From Accumulibacter sp. (lineage in GTDB: Bacteria > Pseudomonadota > Gammaproteobacteria > Burkholderiales > Rhodocyclaceae): a stretch of 64,000 bases of DNA. Shown in pieces: positions 9,286 to 18,337 of this stretch. Each line of letters starts with the position of its first letter. Position 1 is the first letter of the stretch. A model generated the notes under the pieces. It was given only the letters and a program-made list of their open reading frames with translations. It was not told the DNA's origin and made no database searches. A program made the translations under genes and the position numbers. The stretch covers positions 62,001 through 126,000 of the forward strand of contig NZ_JAPUVR010000100.1 of assembly GCF_029255125.1 (NCBI RefSeq), read 5' to 3'.

Positions 9286-10245
9286 ATGAAGGCAAATGAC
9301 TATCTGAGCAACCGCCTGGTGTTCGATCCGTCGGCAGCGGCCGGGCTGCGCAACCGCTTGCGCCAGGATCCAAAAGCGGGGGGACAGCAGGCCGCGCGAC
9401 AGTTCGAGGGAATGTTGTTGCAGATGATGCTGAAGAGCATGCGCGAGGCGACACCGGCTGACGGGATGACCAACAGCGACGAAAGTCGTTTTTTCACCGC
9501 CATCGTCGACCAGCAACTGGCGCTCGATCTTGCCACGCAGGCGCCGACCGGTCTGGCCGCGATGCTGGCGCAGCAGATGGCGCGCTCGGCGCGCGTCAAC
9601 GGGTCGGCGGGTGGTGCTGGCTCATTCGACGCCGTGCAGCAATCACTGTTCGCGGCGCAGGCAGCGACTAGCGCCTCGCGCGCACCCGTGATCAGCGAGG
9701 CGCGTCAGCGCTCGGGGCAGGTCGCTGCGACGAGCGCAACCGCGAGCAGTACCGGTGGTGCCGGCACGTCGTCTGGCCGCGCGCGCGATTTCGTAAACCG
9801 CGTCTGGCCGCACGCGGTCGAAGCGGCGGCGGCCACCGGCATTCCGGCCCGCTTCCTGGTTGCCCAGGCAGCACTTGAATCCGGTTGGGGAAAGAACGAA
9901 ATCAGGGCTTCCGACGGTTCGCCCAGCTACAACCTGTTCGGCATCAAGGCCGGGCAACGCTGGACGGGCGCGACGACCGAAGTGCAGACGACCGAATTCG
10001 TCGATGGCGCAGCGCGCTCGACGCGCGCGCGCTTTCGCGCCTACGAGTCGTACGCCGAAGCATTTCGCGATTACGCCGAAGTCCTGCGCAGCAGACCGCG
10101 CTTTGCCGCGGTGATTGGCCAGCAGGATGGCGTTCAGTTTGCCCGCTCGCTGCAGCAGGCGGGCTACGCCACCGATCCGCAGTACGCCGACAAGCTGGCG
10201 CGTATCATCGGCGGGGCAACCCTGCGCGAAGCCCTGGCGGCCTGA
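9286..10245 (+). CDS. flgJ: Bifunctional rod-cap and peptidoglycan hydrolase FlgJ
   Basis: A 319-residue two-domain protein. Residues about 25-105 are the rod-binding domain with QFEGMLLQMMLKSMREATP. After an Ala/Ser-rich linker, residues about 165-315 are a glucosaminidase-type (GH73) domain with ALESGWGKNEI, whose Glu is the likely catalytic acid, and YNLFGIKAG. The C-terminus GYATDPQYADKLARIIGG is typical. FlgJ caps the growing rod and opens the cell wall for it. Many bacteria lack the hydrolase half; here it is complete. It ends the sigma-54 run, and flgK has its own promoter downstream. Confidence 0.94.
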   Translation: MKANDYLSNRLVFDPSAAAGLRNRLRQDPKAGGQQAARQFEGMLLQMMLKSMREATPADGMTNSDESRFFTAIVDQQLALDLATQAPTGLAAMLAQQMARSARVNGSAGGAGSFDAVQQSLFAAQAATSASRAPVISEARQRSGQVAATSATASSTGGAGTSSGRARDFVNRVWPHAVEAAAATGIPARFLVAQAALESGWGKNEIRASDGSPSYNLFGIKAGQRWTGATTEVQTTEFVDGAARSTRARFRAYESYAEAFRDYAEVLRSRPRFAAVIGQQDGVQFARSLQQAGYATDPQYADKLARIIGGATLREALAA

Positions 10246-10273
10246 CGAAAGAGGCGCTTAGCGAGTGCTCGGC

Positions 10274-10300
10274 TAAAGTCCCCGATCCGACTGCCGTTCA
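10274..10300 (+). promoter_or_regulatory. Sigma-28 (FliA) promoter of flgK-flgL
   Basis: The sequence TAAAGTCC, 11 bases, GCCGTTCA matches the FliA consensus TAAAGTTT-N11-GCCGATAA with exact spacing, including TAAAGT and GCCG. Transcription would start near 10307, and flgK starts at 10328 after a GAAAGGA ribosome-binding site. Confidence 0.78.
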
Positions 10301-10327
10301 CAGAGCTGTTAGAAAGGATTCCACGCC

Positions 10328-12370
10328 ATGGGTTCAGGATTGATCGGTACCGGCCTCACCGGCCTGCACGCCGCACAGTTGGCGTTGCAGGCCACCGAGC
10401 ACAATATCGCTAACGTCAATACGCCGGGTTTCTCGCGCCAGCGGACCTTGCAGGCGGGCAACCCCGGCGTCTTGTCCGGGTCGGGTTTCATCGGTCAGGG
10501 AACGCGCGTCGCCACGGTCGAGCGCATGTACGACAAGTTCCTGTCTGAACAGGTGAATCGCGCGCAGGCGAGGGCCAGCGAACTGACCAGCTACCATCAA
10601 CAGCTAGCGCAGATCGACAACATGCTGGCTGATTCGGCGACCGGTCTGTCGCCGGTGTTGCAGGAGTTCTTCCAGGTCGTCCAGCAGTCTGCGGCCAATC
10701 CTGGGCAACTGGCGGTTCGGCAGGCGATGGTATCGTCGGCGCAGGGGCTCGCTGCGCGCTATCGCTCGCTCGGCGAACAGATGGGAGAGATCGCCGACGG
10801 CGTGAACGAGCAGATTGCGACGACGGTGGAAGGGATCAATTCGTACGCCGAGCAGATCGCTGCGCTGAACCAGAGCGTCGTGCTCGCCGAAGCATCAACC
10901 GGGCAACCGGCCAATGACCTGCGCGATACACGTGACCAACTTGTTCTCGACTTGAACAAACTGATCAAGACGAGCACCACGGCTGCCCCCGATGGAAGCA
11001 TCAACGTTTTCGTCGGCAGCGGTCAGCAACTGGTCGTCGGCGCGCGAGCTTTGACGCTGACGGTGGCGCCGTCGGCGGCCGATCCGAACACGCTGGCTGT
11101 TGGTCTGCGAACGGCGGCTGGGGCAACACAGGAGATCCCGGAGAAGCTGCTCGCTGGTGGTGGCCTGGGCGGGCTGTTGTCGTTTCGTCGCGAATCGCTC
11201 AGCCCGGCGATCAACGATCTTGGCCGAAATGCGGCATCGTTTGCCTTGACCTTCAACGCGCAAAGCGCGCTCGGTCAGGACTTGCTGGGCCAATCGCAAC
11301 TGTCCGCCGCGCCGAACAGTTTTGCGCCCAACGTCTTCACCTTGTTCCCGCCCGCGGTTACCGCCAGCACGCGAAATCCGGTGGGTAGCCCACTGGTCAG
11401 TGCGAGCTTCATCGATCCGCCACCGTTCAAGGGCAATTTCTATACGGACCTAGGCAGCAGCGACTACCGTTTGAGTTCTGACGGGACAAACGTCACGCTT
11501 ACCCGTTTGGCCGACAGCAAGGTGTGGACCGGTGCCGATGTAAGCGCCGTCAATACGCTGCTGGCGAGCGATCCACAAGGTTTCACTCTTGCTTCGAGCG
11601 CGCCGCTGCCGGCCGGATCGAGCTATCTGATTCAGCCGGTACGCGACGCAGCGAGCGGCATCGCGGTCAATTCCGCGGTTGCTGCCGACCCCCGCTTGCT
11701 GGCGTTGGCCGGGCCGCTGCGTACTTCGTCGGCAGCGAGCAACACCGGCAGCGCGACGGTTTCAGCGGCGACGACCGGCCCCGGCTATACGGCTGCGGCG
11801 GCGGCCCTACCGATTGCCGTCACCTATCAGTCGGGCGGCCTGCAGAACTTCCCAGTGGGCGCGCGCGTGTCGATCGATGGCGGGGCGCCGGTGCTCATTG
11901 CCGCAGCGACTGACCGCGTGCCCTACACCAGTGGCGCAAACATCACGCTGGTCGGTTCCGTCGCCGCCACGCCGCCAGTCGGCTTCAACTTCACGATCTC
12001 TGGCGTTCCCAACAATGGCGACACATTCGTCATTGGCCGTAACAGCGGCGCGACAGCGGATGGCCGAAACGCGCTGGCGCTCGGGCAGCTGCAAACGCAG
12101 GACACGATGTCGGGCAAGACTGATTCCTTCCTCGATTCGTATGGGCAGCTGGTCAGTGCGGCCGGTAGCCGGACGCGCCAGATGGAGGTCAGAGCCGAGG
12201 CGCAGCAGGTCATGCTCGAACAGGCGGTGAGCAGTCGCGAATCGTTTTCCGGAGTGAATCTTGACGAGGAGGCGGCCAATCTGATCCGCTACCAGCAGGC
12301 CTATCAGGCGGCAGCCAAGACCTTGCAGGTGGCGACCAGCCTGTTCGATACGATACTCGACATACTCTAG
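10328..12370 (+). CDS. flgK: Flagellar hook-filament junction protein FlgK (HAP1)
   Basis: A 680-residue hook-associated protein, longer than the roughly 550 of enteric FlgK. The N-terminus GTGLTGLHAAQLALQATEHN with IANVNTPGFSRQRTLQ is diagnostic. The C-terminal axial signature is SGVNLDEEAANLIRYQQAYQ. The extra length is in the middle (about residues 330-590), a Ser/Ala/Gly-rich region predicted to be surface exposed and commonly variable. It joins hook and filament. It has its own sigma-28-like promoter, separate from flgB-J, and flgL follows 11 bases downstream. Confidence 0.95.
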   Translation: MGSGLIGTGLTGLHAAQLALQATEHNIANVNTPGFSRQRTLQAGNPGVLSGSGFIGQGTRVATVERMYDKFLSEQVNRAQARASELTSYHQQLAQIDNMLADSATGLSPVLQEFFQVVQQSAANPGQLAVRQAMVSSAQGLAARYRSLGEQMGEIADGVNEQIATTVEGINSYAEQIAALNQSVVLAEASTGQPANDLRDTRDQLVLDLNKLIKTSTTAAPDGSINVFVGSGQQLVVGARALTLTVAPSAADPNTLAVGLRTAAGATQEIPEKLLAGGGLGGLLSFRRESLSPAINDLGRNAASFALTFNAQSALGQDLLGQSQLSAAPNSFAPNVFTLFPPAVTASTRNPVGSPLVSASFIDPPPFKGNFYTDLGSSDYRLSSDGTNVTLTRLADSKVWTGADVSAVNTLLASDPQGFTLASSAPLPAGSSYLIQPVRDAASGIAVNSAVAADPRLLALAGPLRTSSAASNTGSATVSAATTGPGYTAAAAALPIAVTYQSGGLQNFPVGARVSIDGGAPVLIAAATDRVPYTSGANITLVGSVAATPPVGFNFTISGVPNNGDTFVIGRNSGATADGRNALALGQLQTQDTMSGKTDSFLDSYGQLVSAAGSRTRQMEVRAEAQQVMLEQAVSSRESFSGVNLDEEAANLIRYQQAYQAAAKTLQVATSLFDTILDIL

Positions 12371-12381
12371 GAAACGTTCTC

Positions 12382-13731
12382 ATGCGGATCAGTACGAATC
12401 AGATCTACGCTGGCGCAGCGCGCAGCATCGAGCGCAACCAGAGTCAACTCGTCAGATTGCAGAACCAGCTGTCGACCAATCGTCGCCTGTTGAGCCCGGC
12501 CGACGATCCAATCGCTGCGGCGCGCGCGCTGACCGTCAGGCAAAGCCAGGAGGTTGCGGCACAGTACGGAGAGAACCAGCAGGAGGCGAGCGCGCGTCTC
12601 GGACTTCTCGATGTGCAACTGACCGCCGTCGGCGACCTGCTGCAGGGTGTCCGCAACCGGGTTGTCCAGGCCGGCAACACTATTCTTGCCGATAGCGATC
12701 GGCAGGCGATCGCTGCCGAGCTGGAGACGCGGGTGGACGAACTGCTCGGTATCGCGAACAGCCGCAACGCAGACGGCGAGTACCTGTTCTCCGGACACCA
12801 GGGGGCAACCGTCCCGTTTGCGCGCAGTGCGGCGAGCTCGACGACAGCTGCTGTAACCTACTACGGTGACGATGGCCTGCGCTCGCTGCAGGTTGGGCCC
12901 TCGCAACAGATGCCGACCAATGTTGCCGGCAGCGAGCTGTTCATGAACATCCGCGACGGTAACGGCAGCTTCTCGACCGCTGCACTTGGTAATGGTGGCG
13001 GCAGTCTGCCAAATCAGGGGAGCGGACAGATCGATCCCGGATCGGTGCTCGATCCGCAGAAATGGCGGGACGCGCTGGCCGGCGGTTTTCCCTGGCAGGG
13101 TGCGAGCAACCGCCAGTTGCAGATTCAGTTCTCGCAGGTCGGGGGTACGCTCAGTTACCAGTTGTTCGATGCGTCTACGCCGGCACCCCCGGCGGCGTCG
13201 TTGCCACCGGCAGCCGTCAGCGCCGTCCTGCCATTCACGCCGGGACAGGCAATTCCTTTGGTCACCACGACGCAACCCCCGGCGGCCCCGGTCAGCACCG
13301 ATTTCGGGGCACAGGTGGTCGTCAAGGGGACGCCGGCAGCGGGAGATACCTTTGCGGTTGAACCCAGTGCCAACAAGAGCATGTTCCAGACGGTGCAGGA
13401 GTTGGTTGATCTATTGCGCACCCCGTTGGCTTCGAGCACAGGACGCTCCGACTTCACCGGGAAGCTGCAGCAGCATCTGGTCAACGTCGATCAGGCATTG
13501 GCCAATGTCAGTCGCGTTCAGTCAACCATCGGTACTCGCCTGCAGCAATTGGATTCACTGCTCAACGCGACGGCGGCGATCGATATCCAGTATCAGGCGA
13601 CACTGTCAGCACTCGAAGATGTTGACTACGCGCAGGCGATTTCGGACTTCATGCGCCAGCAGGCAACTCTTGAAGCGGCAAAGAAGTCGTTCGTCGCCGT
13701 CAGTGACCTGAATCTCTTCAAGTACCTCTGA
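12382..13731 (+). CDS. flgL: Flagellar hook-filament junction protein FlgL (HAP3)
   Basis: A 449-residue flagellin-like protein. The N-terminus MRISTNQIYAGAARSIERNQ and SRLLSPADDP-like NRRLLSPADDPIAAARAL are typical, as is the C-terminal VDYAQAISDFMRQQATLEAA. Enteric FlgL is about 317 residues. Here an insertion of roughly 130 residues in the middle (about 195-330) contains a Pro/Ala-rich stretch (STPAPPAASLPPAAV) and a second low-complexity part. It is the filament-side junction protein and a FlgN client. It is likely co-transcribed with flgK. Confidence 0.93.
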   Translation: MRISTNQIYAGAARSIERNQSQLVRLQNQLSTNRRLLSPADDPIAAARALTVRQSQEVAAQYGENQQEASARLGLLDVQLTAVGDLLQGVRNRVVQAGNTILADSDRQAIAAELETRVDELLGIANSRNADGEYLFSGHQGATVPFARSAASSTTAAVTYYGDDGLRSLQVGPSQQMPTNVAGSELFMNIRDGNGSFSTAALGNGGGSLPNQGSGQIDPGSVLDPQKWRDALAGGFPWQGASNRQLQIQFSQVGGTLSYQLFDASTPAPPAASLPPAAVSAVLPFTPGQAIPLVTTTQPPAAPVSTDFGAQVVVKGTPAAGDTFAVEPSANKSMFQTVQELVDLLRTPLASSTGRSDFTGKLQQHLVNVDQALANVSRVQSTIGTRLQQLDSLLNATAAIDIQYQATLSALEDVDYAQAISDFMRQQATLEAAKKSFVAVSDLNLFKYL

Positions 13732-13743
13732 CTGGCGGCGCCC

Positions 13744-14292
13744 ATGGTGCGCAGTTCGCTCATCGCCGTCTTGCCGCTCCTGCTGGCGGCCTGCGCGACT
13801 TCGCGCGACGACCGAGTGGCCGGCGGCGAGTCTGCACCAGCGGAGACCGCGTATGCGCAGTCGCCGAATCCAACAATCAAGCTGAGCACCACTGAAGGCA
13901 TCGCCTTGGCCGCGGCAGCTACCTATGCGGTGCGTCACTACACCGGCTCGGGAGTTGCCTTGAGCAACGCAGCCGCGGCGGCGGTCGGAGCCTATCTCGT
14001 CTTTGACCCGCTGGCGGCCAACTGGACGATCGAAGAGCGGATGGTAAACAGCTCAACCTTTCTGCTGTCCATGCGCGCAAAGAGCTTCCGTACCGGGGGG
14101 GACGGCGAATCGGGCCTGATCCTCCGCCGGCGCGCCATGCAGTTGCAGCGCGAACACGGCTCCTGCGCGTACCGGATTGGCGACTACAGCGAAGGCATAG
14201 AATCGAGCACGCCCTTTACCCACCGTTATGCGGAAGGAGTCATACACTTGGTCAATACGCCGACGTGCGATGCGCCGAAACCAGGCGGATGA
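13744..14292 (+). CDS. Unknown lipoprotein
   Basis: A 182-residue protein with a clear lipoprotein signal: MVRSSLIAVLPLLLAACATS, in which the lipobox LAAC gives Cys18. A short hydrophobic segment (about residues 50-85: GIALAAAATYAVRHY then AAAAVGAYLVFDPLA) may contact the membrane. The rest is a small soluble domain with three cysteines in total. I do not recognise the family. It begins 12 bases after flgL, so it may be the last gene of the sigma-28 transcript and could be connected to the flagellum or cell surface; that is inference from position only. Confidence 0.75.
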   Translation: MVRSSLIAVLPLLLAACATSRDDRVAGGESAPAETAYAQSPNPTIKLSTTEGIALAAAATYAVRHYTGSGVALSNAAAAAVGAYLVFDPLAANWTIEERMVNSSTFLLSMRAKSFRTGGDGESGLILRRRAMQLQREHGSCAYRIGDYSEGIESSTPFTHRYAEGVIHLVNTPTCDAPKPGG

Positions 14293-14533
14293 CAGCGCGT
14301 GGATGACCACTCTCCAGCGTACCGCAGGTCAGTTCGCCGGCTGAACAGCAGTTAGCCCGGCGCGCGTCCGCTTCCTCGCGGCTCGAACCGTTTCACTGTT
14401 CGCATGTAGGCTGCTGCGGTCGATTCTTGCGCCTGCCGTGCTGCCGCTCGCTCCCGTTCTATTGTCAACCGCTGACGAGGGAGAACGTTAGTCGCAGCAT
14501 GGGCGCCAAGCCACGTCAACAGGAGAAGACAGA

Positions 14534-14818
14534 ATGGGAAGTCTGAGCACCGAGTCTTTTGACCAGTTTCTGGACTCACTCAAGGAAGCGGGCGTTGAAA
14601 TCAGCAACGAAGCCGAGTTGCGCGAGCGTTTGGCCGAGGCGCAACGTTGGCGTTTTGCTTTTGCGACTTTGGCGACGAACGGCCGCCCTCTGGGAATTCG
14701 GTTTCAGGACAAACGCAGCGGAGCGAACGAAGCTGGCATTCAGCAGGCATTGGCTCGTTTTCAATTTCCCGAGAGCCTGCAGACGGCTTTTGCGGCCAGC
14801 CTGCGATCGGAGCACTAG
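14534..14818 (+). CDS. Small hypothetical protein
   Basis: A 94-residue soluble protein with no signal peptide or membrane helix. The ribosome-binding site AGGAGAAG lies seven bases before the ATG. The N-terminal third is acidic and helical (DQFLDSLKEAGVEISNEAEL) and the remainder is mixed. I cannot assign a family. A good ribosome-binding site and GC-rich third positions support it as a real gene. It stands alone between flgL's lipoprotein neighbour and the next small gene. Confidence 0.6.
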   Translation: MGSLSTESFDQFLDSLKEAGVEISNEAELRERLAEAQRWRFAFATLATNGRPLGIRFQDKRSGANEAGIQQALARFQFPESLQTAFAASLRSEH

Positions 14819-14928
14819 GCTTTCCGGTCGTTGCCGGGCGGTGGTCGAGATGGCCTGCCGAGGGGTCGTCGGCCGCCCGCGCTGGGGACTTGTTGAAGTC
14901 TGATGGCTTCGTGAGTCATAATGTGGGT

Positions 14929-15321
14929 ATGAATGACTCTTCTCCTGTGGATCCGCGTCGCCGGCTCCGTGAACTCCTGACCATCCCGGAGCGAGACCGC
15001 ACCGACGAGCAATGGGATGAAATCATCGATCTCGAGATCACGCTTGCTCCGGGCAATCGCGATACCGAACGCTATCCGGATCGTTCGGGGGAGCGCCAGC
15101 CGGAAAAGCGTGCGGGCGTTCCAGCATCCGGGACGAGGCGGCCTGAGCTACGCAATAAACCCCCTCGGCCGAACGTGCCGCGCCAGGAGGTGAGGCCGCC
15201 TGCTGCGCGTCCGGAAGGCGCGCACGATGTTCCGCCGGATGGCAAACTGCCTGATCCTCGCATACCGAAACGCCACGGTAGGCGTCCGCGCCGGCTGCCC
15301 GAAACGCCCGGCGAAGGTTGA
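14929..15321 (+). CDS. Hypothetical Pro/Arg-rich protein
   Basis: A 130-residue protein beginning MNDSSPVDPRRRLRELLTIP. The first 45 residues look folded (RRRLRELLTIPERDRTDEQW, then DEIIDLEITLAPGN). The rest is highly charged and Pro/Arg-rich and probably disordered. The frame is open further upstream, but the ATG at 14929 gives the only sensible N-terminus; no strong ribosome-binding site precedes it. The function is unknown. Low-complexity composition makes this call less certain than its neighbours. Confidence 0.5.
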   Translation: MNDSSPVDPRRRLRELLTIPERDRTDEQWDEIIDLEITLAPGNRDTERYPDRSGERQPEKRAGVPASGTRRPELRNKPPRPNVPRQEVRPPAARPEGAHDVPPDGKLPDPRIPKRHGRRPRRLPETPGEG

Positions 15322-15450
15322 GCCGGCGCGTAATGCGGGCGCGCCGGGACGCGATCAGGCGAACCGGGAATTGCGTGCTCGCTACCTGTTGAACGTAACA
15401 CCTATAGCCGTGGCTGCGCGCCTCCCGCGCCTTCGGACGGATGGGCGCGG

Positions 15451-16188
15451 CTAGTGTTCGGTTTCACCCCGTCTTCCTGTCTGACCGTCCAGCCACACGC
15501 ACTTGCCTTTGCTCGCTTCGTGTATGGCGGCGAGAATCCTCTCGTGCTCGGCCAGCTCAGTAGCGTCTGCACGCCGGATGCGGTACTCCCTGCCTAGGTT
15601 CAGTCCGGCGGCGTGCCCGCAAGTCGACGTCTGTCCAAGGGCGTCACCATCCAGGTCAATGATCAGGCTCTCCTGGCCACGGGTCATGGCGAGATACACT
15701 TCGGCGAGGATTTCGGCGTCGAGCAGGGCGCCGTGCAAGGTGCGCTTTGAGTTGTCGATCCCGTAGCGCTCGCACAGCGCATTCAGGTTGTTCTTCTTTC
15801 CCGGATGCAAATCCTTGGCCATGCGCAAGGTATCGCAGACGTCGTGGCAGACTGTTTCCATCGGCGCCATGTCGAGGCGCGCGAGCTCGGCATTCAGAAA
15901 GCCGATGTCGAACGGCGCGTTGTGAATGATCAGCTCGGCACCCCGGACGAAATCGAGAAACTCAGCGGCAATCTCGCAAAAACGCGGTTTGTCGAGGAGA
16001 AATTCGTTATCGATTCCGTGTACCGACAAGGCCCCAGCATCGATCTCACGCTCGGGATTGAGGTAGCGGTGGAATCGACCTCCGGTAAGGCGGCGGTTGA
16101 GCATTTCGACACCGGCAACTTCAATGATCCGGTGCCCGAGCTTGTATTCGAGACCGGTGGTTTCGGTGTCGAGAAAAACCTGGCGCAT
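15451..16188 (-). CDS. dnaQ: DNA polymerase III epsilon subunit (3'-5' proofreading exonuclease)
   Basis: A 245-residue DEDDh exonuclease. Exo I is MRQVFLDTETTGLEYKLGHR with Asp7 and Glu9. Exo II is in HNAPFDIGFLNAEL. The ExoIIIe region contains HGALLDAEILAEVYL with the catalytic His and Asp. The C-terminal part after about residue 180 holds the alpha-subunit-binding tail. It proofreads for the replicative polymerase. dnaQ next to rnhA is a common arrangement in beta- and gammaproteobacteria. Both are on the minus strand, 168 bases apart, with no gene between them. Confidence 0.95.
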   Translation of the reverse strand: MRQVFLDTETTGLEYKLGHRIIEVAGVEMLNRRLTGGRFHRYLNPEREIDAGALSVHGIDNEFLLDKPRFCEIAAEFLDFVRGAELIIHNAPFDIGFLNAELARLDMAPMETVCHDVCDTLRMAKDLHPGKKNNLNALCERYGIDNSKRTLHGALLDAEILAEVYLAMTRGQESLIIDLDGDALGQTSTCGHAAGLNLGREYRIRRADATELAEHERILAAIHEASKGKCVWLDGQTGRRGETEH

Positions 16189-16356
16189 GAGCGTATTCCA
16201 TCGTAGGGTTGATCGTGTCTGATGCTTGAGCCTCGCCCGTCCCAGAACGTGCTGCGCCAGCGCTGGCCGGCTTCAGTGGCCGGGCGCTTGTCGGAGACGC
16301 GCTGGGCATAGAGCGCGGGCTGCCGGTGCTCGCGGCCGCTCAGGGTATGCATCACG

Positions 16357-16827
16357 CTACCTGGCGCGCGGCGCGCCGAGAGTCGCCTGCAGTTCGTCCA
16401 TTGCCTGGTTGGCTAGGCGGTCGGCCCTTTCGTTCCCGGCGTTGCCAGCATGGCCTCTGACCCAAATCCAATTGATCCGGTGTTGGCTGGACAGTTTATC
16501 CAGGCGCTGCCAAAGGTCGGCGTTCTTTACTGGCTTCTTCTCAGCGGTGAGCCAGCCGTTGCGCTTCCAGTTGCCTATCCACTGGCTGATGCCCTTCTGA
16601 ACATACTGTGAATCAGTATGCAGATCGACGGTGCATGTTCGGGTCAGCGCTTCGAGCGCGCGGATGGCGGCGGTCAGCTCCATCCGGTTGTTCGTTGTGT
16701 TGGTTTCGCTCCCACAGAGTTCCCGCTCTGTTCCGTTGGCCTGGAGGACGACGCCCCAGCCGCCTGGGCCGGGGTTGCCACGACAGCCGCCGTCGGCGTA
16801 AATCCTGACCAGCACCTCACTGTTCAT
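16357..16827 (-). CDS. rnhA: Ribonuclease HI
   Basis: A 156-residue RNase HI. The catalytic DEDD set is visible: Asp in [19 protein letters not shown], Glu in [15 protein letters not shown], Asp in [13 protein letters not shown], and the C-terminal Asp in [12 protein letters not shown]. The length is standard. It removes RNA from RNA-DNA hybrids in the cytoplasm. Its start overlaps the end of the upstream methyltransferase gene by 11 bases, so the two are translationally linked. Confidence 0.96.
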   Translation of the reverse strand: MNSEVLVRIYADGGCRGNPGPGGWGVVLQANGTERELCGSETNTTNNRMELTAAIRALEALTRTCTVDLHTDSQYVQKGISQWIGNWKRNGWLTAEKKPVKNADLWQRLDKLSSQHRINWIWVRGHAGNAGNERADRLANQAMDELQATLGAPRAR

Positions 16828-17542
16828 GCAGCTCGCCCTCCTTCTGGCTCACGATGGATAGTCCTTTGCGCGTTGGTCGAGCATGCTTCCAGCCGGGCAG
16901 GATCAGGCGCATGCCGTGCACCCGCTTGACGGCGCAGAGGAGGTAGACCCCGCCCGCAAAAGCCCACCAGCGAGATCCAACAGCCTCCATGAATTGCCAG
17001 CGCCGCAGCCAGCCTACACGTTCGAAAGGTGGCGCATAACAACCGAAGGTGGCGCGGTCGACCTCGAAGCCGAGCAACTGCAGCCAGTCCTTGAGACGCA
17101 AAGCAGAGAGGTAGATGCCGTTCCACGGGAACTGCACGCGGCGCCCGGCGACCCGTTGTCGCAGACCCCAAATGGAGATTGGATTGAAGCCGCTGACCAC
17201 CAACATTCCTTCTGGAATCAGTACACGCTCTACTTCACGCAGAATCTGGTGCGGATCATCGTGGAACTCGATGACGTGCGGCATGACGATCAAATCAATG
17301 CTGTGGGCGGCAAAAGGAATTTGTCGGAAATCACAGCGGACGTCTGCATCGCCAGCCTCGGCGACCGTCTGGCGTAGAGGGATGCGGTTCTGGGCCAGCA
17401 GCTTGCACTGCGGCAAACCGAGCTGCAGGGCGTTATAGCCGAAAACGTCGGCAACGGCGTTGTCGATCATGCCTTGCTCCCAGGTCATGACGTAACGCCC
17501 TTGCGGGCTCTGCAGCCAGGCTTCCAGGCCAGGGTTTGACAT
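16817..17542 (-). CDS. SAM-dependent methyltransferase (class I)
   Basis: A 241-residue protein from the ATG at 17542, starting [21 protein letters not shown] class I methyltransferase fold is indicated by [14 protein letters not shown], a degenerate SAM-binding loop region, and the post-II segment [20 protein letters not shown] with [20 protein letters not shown]. The substrate is unknown. Homologues lie beside rnhA and gloB in many betaproteobacteria. An open frame reaches upstream to 17791 but would overlap gloB. Only 27 bases separate this gene from divergent gloB. Confidence 0.86.
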   Translation of the reverse strand: MSNPGLEAWLQSPQGRYVMTWEQGMIDNAVADVFGYNALQLGLPQCKLLAQNRIPLRQTVAEAGDADVRCDFRQIPFAAHSIDLIVMPHVIEFHDDPHQILREVERVLIPEGMLVVSGFNPISIWGLRQRVAGRRVQFPWNGIYLSALRLKDWLQLLGFEVDRATFGCYAPPFERVGWLRRWQFMEAVGSRWWAFAGGVYLLCAVKRVHGMRLILPGWKHARPTRKGLSIVSQKEGELHEQ

Positions 17543-17569
17543 TCTCAGCGGTTCTTCCACAATACGCGC

Positions 17570-18331
17570 ATGTTCGACATCGTTCAGATTCCAGCTTTCA
17601 AGGATAACTACATCTGGCTCTTGCGCAAGGGTCGGCAGGCAGTCGTTGTCGACCCGGGCGACGCACAGCCAGTTCTCGATGTGCTCGCGCGCGATGAGCT
17701 GCGACTCACGGACATTCTCGTTACCCATCACCACGCCGATCATCAGGGCGGTGTGGGAAGGCTGCTGGCGCAGCATCGGGCGGAAGTGCATGGCCCGTCA
17801 AACGAGCCAATTGCTGGCCGGACGCGGCCGTTAGTCGGCGGCGAAACACTTCAACTCGCGTCGCTGGGTGCCGCCTTCCAGGTCTTGGCCGTACCTGGGC
17901 ACACACTCGGGCACGTGGCCTATTATGGCGCAGGCTGCCTGTTCTGTGGGGACACCCTGTTTGGCGGTGGCTGTGGCCGCGTTTTCGAAGGCACGGCTGA
18001 GCAAATGTTTGCCTCGCTCACTCGCCTGGCGGCATTACCCGATGAAACGGCCGTCTATTGCGCACACGAGTACACCGAGGCCAATTTGCGCTTCGCGCTT
18101 GCTGTTGAACCGGGTAACGATCGTTTGCGCAAACGCGTCGAGGAGGTTGCGTTGGCGCGCGCAAAATCCTGTTCGACGGTCCCGTCGACGATCGGCTTGG
18201 AGAAGGAAAGTAATCCCTTCCTGCGGTGTCATGCGCCAGCAGTCATCGCCGCGGCTCGTCGTCACGCCTCCGGAGCAACTTATGGCCCGGCCGTCTTTGC
18301 TGCCTTGCGCGAGTGGAAGAACGGATTCTGA
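17570..18331 (+). CDS. gloB: Hydroxyacylglutathione hydrolase (glyoxalase II)
   Basis: A 253-residue metallo-beta-lactamase-fold enzyme. The metal site THHHADHQGG is at about residues 52-61, with further ligands in VPGHTLGHVAYYG, LFCGDTLFGGGCGR (bridging Asp) and CAHEYTEANLRFA. The C-terminal helical domain is of the GloB type. It hydrolyses S-lactoylglutathione to lactate and glutathione, the last step of methylglyoxal detoxification. It is convergent with the following response-regulator gene. Confidence 0.94.
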   Translation: MFDIVQIPAFKDNYIWLLRKGRQAVVVDPGDAQPVLDVLARDELRLTDILVTHHHADHQGGVGRLLAQHRAEVHGPSNEPIAGRTRPLVGGETLQLASLGAAFQVLAVPGHTLGHVAYYGAGCLFCGDTLFGGGCGRVFEGTAEQMFASLTRLAALPDETAVYCAHEYTEANLRFALAVEPGNDRLRKRVEEVALARAKSCSTVPSTIGLEKESNPFLRCHAPAVIAAARRHASGATYGPAVFAALREWKNGF

Positions 18332-18337
18332 GCTGCG

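Noticed and set aside
15323..15347. Perfect 8-bp GC-rich hairpin (CCGGCGCG / CGCGCCGG) after the 130-residue gene
   Set aside because: No T-run follows, so it is not a standard terminator. GC-rich stems arise easily at this base composition; it might still pause transcription.
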